From: Tannerella sp.
GTDB lineage: Bacteria > Bacteroidota > Bacteroidia > Bacteroidales > Tannerellaceae
Reading direction: 5' to 3'
Assembly (NCBI GenBank): GCA_031282485.1
Contig: JAITDQ010000330.1
Location: 1 to 13,734 of the forward strand
DNA: 13,734 nucleotides
Shown here: positions 13,701 through 13,734 of the stretch, piece after piece
How the letters are laid out: each line of letters begins with the position of its first letter
Position numbering within the stretch: position 1 is the stretch's first letter
Made by a program: the position numbers and the translations under genes
The notes under the pieces: generated by a model
Told to the model about the DNA's origin: nothing
Databases searched by the model: none
Seen by the model: the letters and a program-made list of their open reading frames with translations, nothing else

Positions 13701-13734
13701 GCCGTTTGCCGTTACCGTACCGCCGGTGATGTTG
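7578..13734 (-). CDS. Giant multidomain T9SS-type surface protein, 5' end outside window
   Basis: The frame is open from TAA at 7578-7580 to the window end, with at least 2051 codons, and the true start lies beyond 13734. Domains from N to C: glycine-rich beta-helix-like repeats (13225-13734); an unassigned spacer (12895-13212); module A (about 10745-12895) and module B (about 8515-10740), each a cadherin/Ig-like domain, an FG-GAP/VCBS beta-propeller, a WNQYxYN region and an Ig-like domain; a DUF11-like domain (about 8110-8520); an InlB-B-repeat-like domain (about 7836-8090); and a T9SS-like sorting domain (7578-7788). No transmembrane segment or catalytic motif is apparent. The likely role is cell-surface adhesion or matrix binding, with calcium holding the propeller loops. 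It runs convergently with the sugar operon, and nothing links the two functionally. Codon choice alternates between domains, with strongly C/G-ending codons in the Ig-like and C-terminal parts. Confidence 0.9.
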   Translation of the reverse strand, partial: NITGGTVTANGGSYIAINCATIAISNGNLTATSYGNSAIFATTLVDISGGNVTATVTSGDGVAICNNGQTVTISGGVVTARNTGTGGGAAIGGSNGSAGGTITISGGTVTASSTNGAAIGGGRNAAAGTIKITGGTVRADGRGYGADIGGGSGSNSGTGTVIITGGSVYKYAPSSGPLPTNGEGVSVYYNALTVGDPSVPNTPITEGIIDGIPCNIIPNPVAGVYGIKDVVTDGTGKVYFWLPSPGAPGQVVLGTPSGSLYSRSYTRTTDNTNAETLTEYFFARPDTVTTTAGIPVRITPLANDHLPTICTPSLTVIREPEHGTITPTAGPAIIYTPNPGWQGRDSIHYRFDCTYDSDNAWIYIYCFPDNVISTDCAVPITEMIWSIDIDPIKLGNNDVSVYQTPYVGDLDGDGHVEIVVAKAFTGGSTAPWSYYTNGIHVFDRGNNTSTLFSTPIFSTNGRGQIGLARPNASSPGIIVVAAMNGFLYAYDKAGNPKWETINPYTTYNVLDDGSVGGYKSANIMFSDFNGDGNAEIVTGDRIFDLATGTLLLDCGFLAGRSLNSPKVSVIDVDGDGRPELVWGGDIYSIDIATPQTGNAGNSFSLRQITPPSSLPNPTVTATIPADFDLDGQVDILAYGDTTFYVYDPVTSQIKVSQVITPADRGAGTPFVGDIDGDRYPEIMYGESPDQGGGVYNIIAWDIDGAASGVVKWRKGTTDGSRGTGLTLFDFDQNGTFEILYRDQTQLRIFNGTSQETMNDDANTPSIPCYSGTLGEYPVTADVDGDGEAEIVVTGAPSNPGATSGYVYIFNPGPGARWAPAREVWNQYAYNVVNINKDLTVPTAMFDIAMIMAGPDSTLNTGDDVQPFNGFLKQSTVFDRYGNMVMYAPDVQPSGSPAFVYDAGGDSLRITFAVTNTGSSAFQPTLCVTAYRDAILPANAITTDSVAATIYPDDMETFTLVNRDFSTLPPFDEILIAHNDRGQAVPVTVECKYGNDDIVTPFSTLLLAHNDRVPTAAGMEVLIPVLRNDSLPPGCTPTPEIVVPFMYSAAVSLSGDTVRYTPQSGFTGLDSLTYRLACSGDTAFARVYVYVSESPDNVSNAKCFSDPSETKWDIELFKEFGTVFTVQSPLVGDLDGDGYPDVFLKSVNGTAEIRDFTILRGPGFDAPVTHPTPVLTASAEAIGRIRWDASKDTTVIVVVEAATHRLLAYDIDGNQLWPSGSSEPLFHPSYGGQAVGMGVGFADFNNDGYAEVYAGNQIFDAVTGVELCSGGATGNIGLTLYSNAAYGIFSMAADVTGDARLELCAGNRVYEVSINDRTDPSANSMTVARQVTPVYQGTPVHNDGATVIADFDLDGEPEILVQTQAHAQSTDNYGYLYIWKPSTEQVSVLHQLPDATSRNVPFVGDINGDGKVEIVVLTGRQNTSEYLMRAFAVDGGTLNQLWQLKHTDSSGSTGLTLFDFNQDGISEIVYRDEDSLRIINGSLISHITRADTTVYDLWNTPVASGTMYEYPTVADVNGDGHAEILATGSINPSEKYTDQRGRLLIYKGTDENPWAPARRVWNQYMYNAANVNEDLTIPRYPLSPATVFPGRDSLPGTADDLRPYNNFMQQQTTVNELGVPVWLMPDAAFEVAQTSVTREGDSIAVRICIVNLGDAALGDPFFVTLYSNVVHPDSIINTDSIRGYLHPGDPMACLTFGIPNVRLMPPFVRLIVRLNDRGYDHPHQPECDYTESIQIRINPALDLLMRKEASVDGAPHNGFYANPVSVLYTDTITYEITAVNASIDPGVVVIRDTLPAYLRYAPDTATGDGTPVYTPVTDVVPPLDALEFTTDIVAPFDTVRVRFEATPEEGVSASQPFFVNTASVVVSDTLVVPTNSTYHQGAGVAVVTFSSTAAGSIYNAGRQALDYRTSPRSGILVVPDSGYVFAGWSHDAYHSLKGALIPAAAGIMRYDTLTVYGNVTLLATFIPDTTSVDTLAPIPGALEDTSEKVWSSEETLYVRTTKGALVRVYTPDGILCHQFVTPANGITTRRLARGIYIVTLNGRIGWKIVVNG
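7836..8090 (-). other. InlB B-repeat-like domain
   Basis: The encoded stretch begins VVTFSSTAAGSIYNAGRQ, passes through PDSGYVFAGWSHDAYHS, and ends YGNVTLLATFIPD. This 'GY.FAGW.......Y.VTL.A.F' layout is typical of InlB B-repeat/Listeria-Bacteroides (Flg_new-like) beta-grasp domains, which are common in secreted bacterial surface proteins. Only one copy is present. It sits between the DUF11-like domain and the sorting domain and probably acts as a stalk or spacer. Confidence 0.65.
8110..8520 (-). other. DUF11-like repeat domain
   Basis: The encoded stretch starts LDLLMRKEASVDG, includes YTDTITYEITAVNASID and VVIRDTLPAYLRYAPD, and closes with NTASVVVSDTLVVPTNS. This is the 'conserved repeat' DUF11 pattern (K.AS...V..GD.I.Y.I.V.N......V.I.D.LP..L.Y). 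DUF11 domains are Ig-like and build stalks of secreted proteins. A single copy is visible. Confidence 0.75.
8515..10740 (-). repeat. Module B: second copy of the duplicated propeller module
   Basis: Read on the minus strand, it contains a cadherin/Ig-like domain (LLLAHNDRVPTAAGMEVLIP, later GFTGLDSLTYRLAC), then seven calcium-type FG-GAP motifs in order: DLDGDGYPD, DFNNDGYAE, DVTGDARLE, DFDLDGEPE, DINGDGKVE, DFNQDGISE and DVNGDGHAE. Then come WAPARRVWNQYMYN, DDLRPYNNFMQQ, an Ig-like domain with LNDRGYDHP, and finally PECDYTES. Every element has a counterpart in the same order in module A. At the DNA level TACTGGTTCCATA (9046-9058) recurs at 11254-11266. Confidence 0.85.
10745..12895 (-). repeat. 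Module A: first copy of the duplicated propeller module
   Basis: Read on the minus strand: a cadherin/Ig-like domain (RPDTVTTTAGIPVRITPLAN, later GWQGRDSIHYRFDC), then seven FG-GAP motifs: DLDGDGHVE, DFNGDGNAE, DVDGDGRPE, DFDLDGQVD, DIDGDRYPE, DFDQNGTFE and DVDGDGEAE. Then come WAPAREVWNQYAYN, DDVQPFNGFLKQ, an Ig-like domain with HNDRGQAVP, and VECKYGNDD. A degenerate extra blade (GIIVVAAMNGFLYAYD) lies between motifs 1 and 2, as in module B. A seven- or eight-bladed propeller is therefore expected. Confidence 0.85.
12895..13212 (-). other. Unassigned spacer domain of the giant protein
   Basis: About 105 residues lie between the beta-helix repeats and module A. They include VYYNALTVGDPSVPNTPITE, GIIDGIPCNI, YGIKDVVTDGTGKVYFWLP and LYSRSYTRTTDNTNAETLTE. 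The segment is beta-rich in appearance, with a single Cys. I do not recognise a named family. It may cap the beta-helix. Confidence 0.5.
13225..13734 (-). repeat. Glycine-rich beta-helix-like repeats
   Basis: Seven copies of an I[ST]xG-x-[VL] motif are visible on the minus strand: ITGGTVTA at the window edge, then ISNGNLTA, ISGGNVTA, ISGGVVTA, ISGGTVTA, ITGGTVRA and ITGGSVYK. Spacing is 22-31 residues. Later copies carry GAAIGGG or GADIGGG loops. One hydrophobic strand plus glycine turns per unit fits a right-handed parallel beta-helix of the adhesin type. The array continues past the window. Repetition is visible in the DNA as recurring GCCGCCGCTGATGGTGA-like blocks. Confidence 0.8.

Noticed and set aside
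1..13734. Defence system, prophage or integrative element
   Set aside because: No nuclease, helicase, reverse transcriptase, integrase, transposase or toxin-antitoxin gene was found on either strand. The window is metabolic and surface-protein DNA.

Overview
The window looks like chromosomal DNA of a Bacteroidota species, most likely order Bacteroidales. The signs are a promoter of the TAnnTTTG type, starts with A-rich leaders and little Shine-Dalgarno sequence, exported Gfo/Idh/MocA proteins with Bacteroidota-type C-termini, 7-bp intergenic tandem repeats, and a giant surface protein ending in what looks like a type IX secretion (T9SS) sorting domain. I do not assign a genus. No RNA genes, CRISPR array, transposase or phage genes are visible.

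Layout. (1) 1-207, plus strand: the 3' end of a flavin reductase-like protein. (2) 208-434: an intergenic gap with a candidate promoter. (3) 435-7511, plus strand: six tightly spaced genes that look like one sugar or uronate catabolic operon. They are a Tat-exported Gfo/Idh/MocA oxidoreductase, two Sec-exported PmoA/DUF6807 proteins, a cytoplasmic SDR-type D-mannonate oxidoreductase (uxuB), D-mannonate dehydratase (uxuA), and a second Gfo/Idh/MocA protein that is a predicted lipoprotein. Gaps are 2-37 nt, except 105 nt before the last gene, where a C-run-rich leader sits. (4) 7505-7588: an array of 7-bp repeats at the junction of convergent genes, running through both stop codons. (5) 7578-13734, minus strand: a giant gene that continues past the window end (at least 2051 codons visible).

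How the genes work together. UxuB and UxuA form the fructuronate -> mannonate -> 2-keto-3-deoxygluconate segment of hexuronate breakdown in the cytoplasm. The other four genes encode envelope proteins of redox or unknown function. The likely inference is that exported oxidoreductases and DUF6807 proteins process a sugar or glycoside before or alongside entry into the mannonate route. The substrate cannot be read from the sequence, and no transporter, SusCD pair, glycosidase or regulator is in the window.

The giant protein reads, from N to C terminus: glycine-rich beta-helix-like repeats; an unassigned spacer; two tandem copies of a module of about 720-740 residues (cadherin/Ig-like domain, then an FG-GAP/VCBS calcium-type beta-propeller, then a WNQYxYN region and Ig-like domain); a DUF11-like domain; an InlB-B-repeat-like domain; and a T9SS-like C-terminal sorting domain. 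It is most simply a secreted, cell-surface adhesin-like protein unrelated to the operon. The most noteworthy items are the operon's unusual mix of exported proteins and the whole-module duplication in the giant protein.
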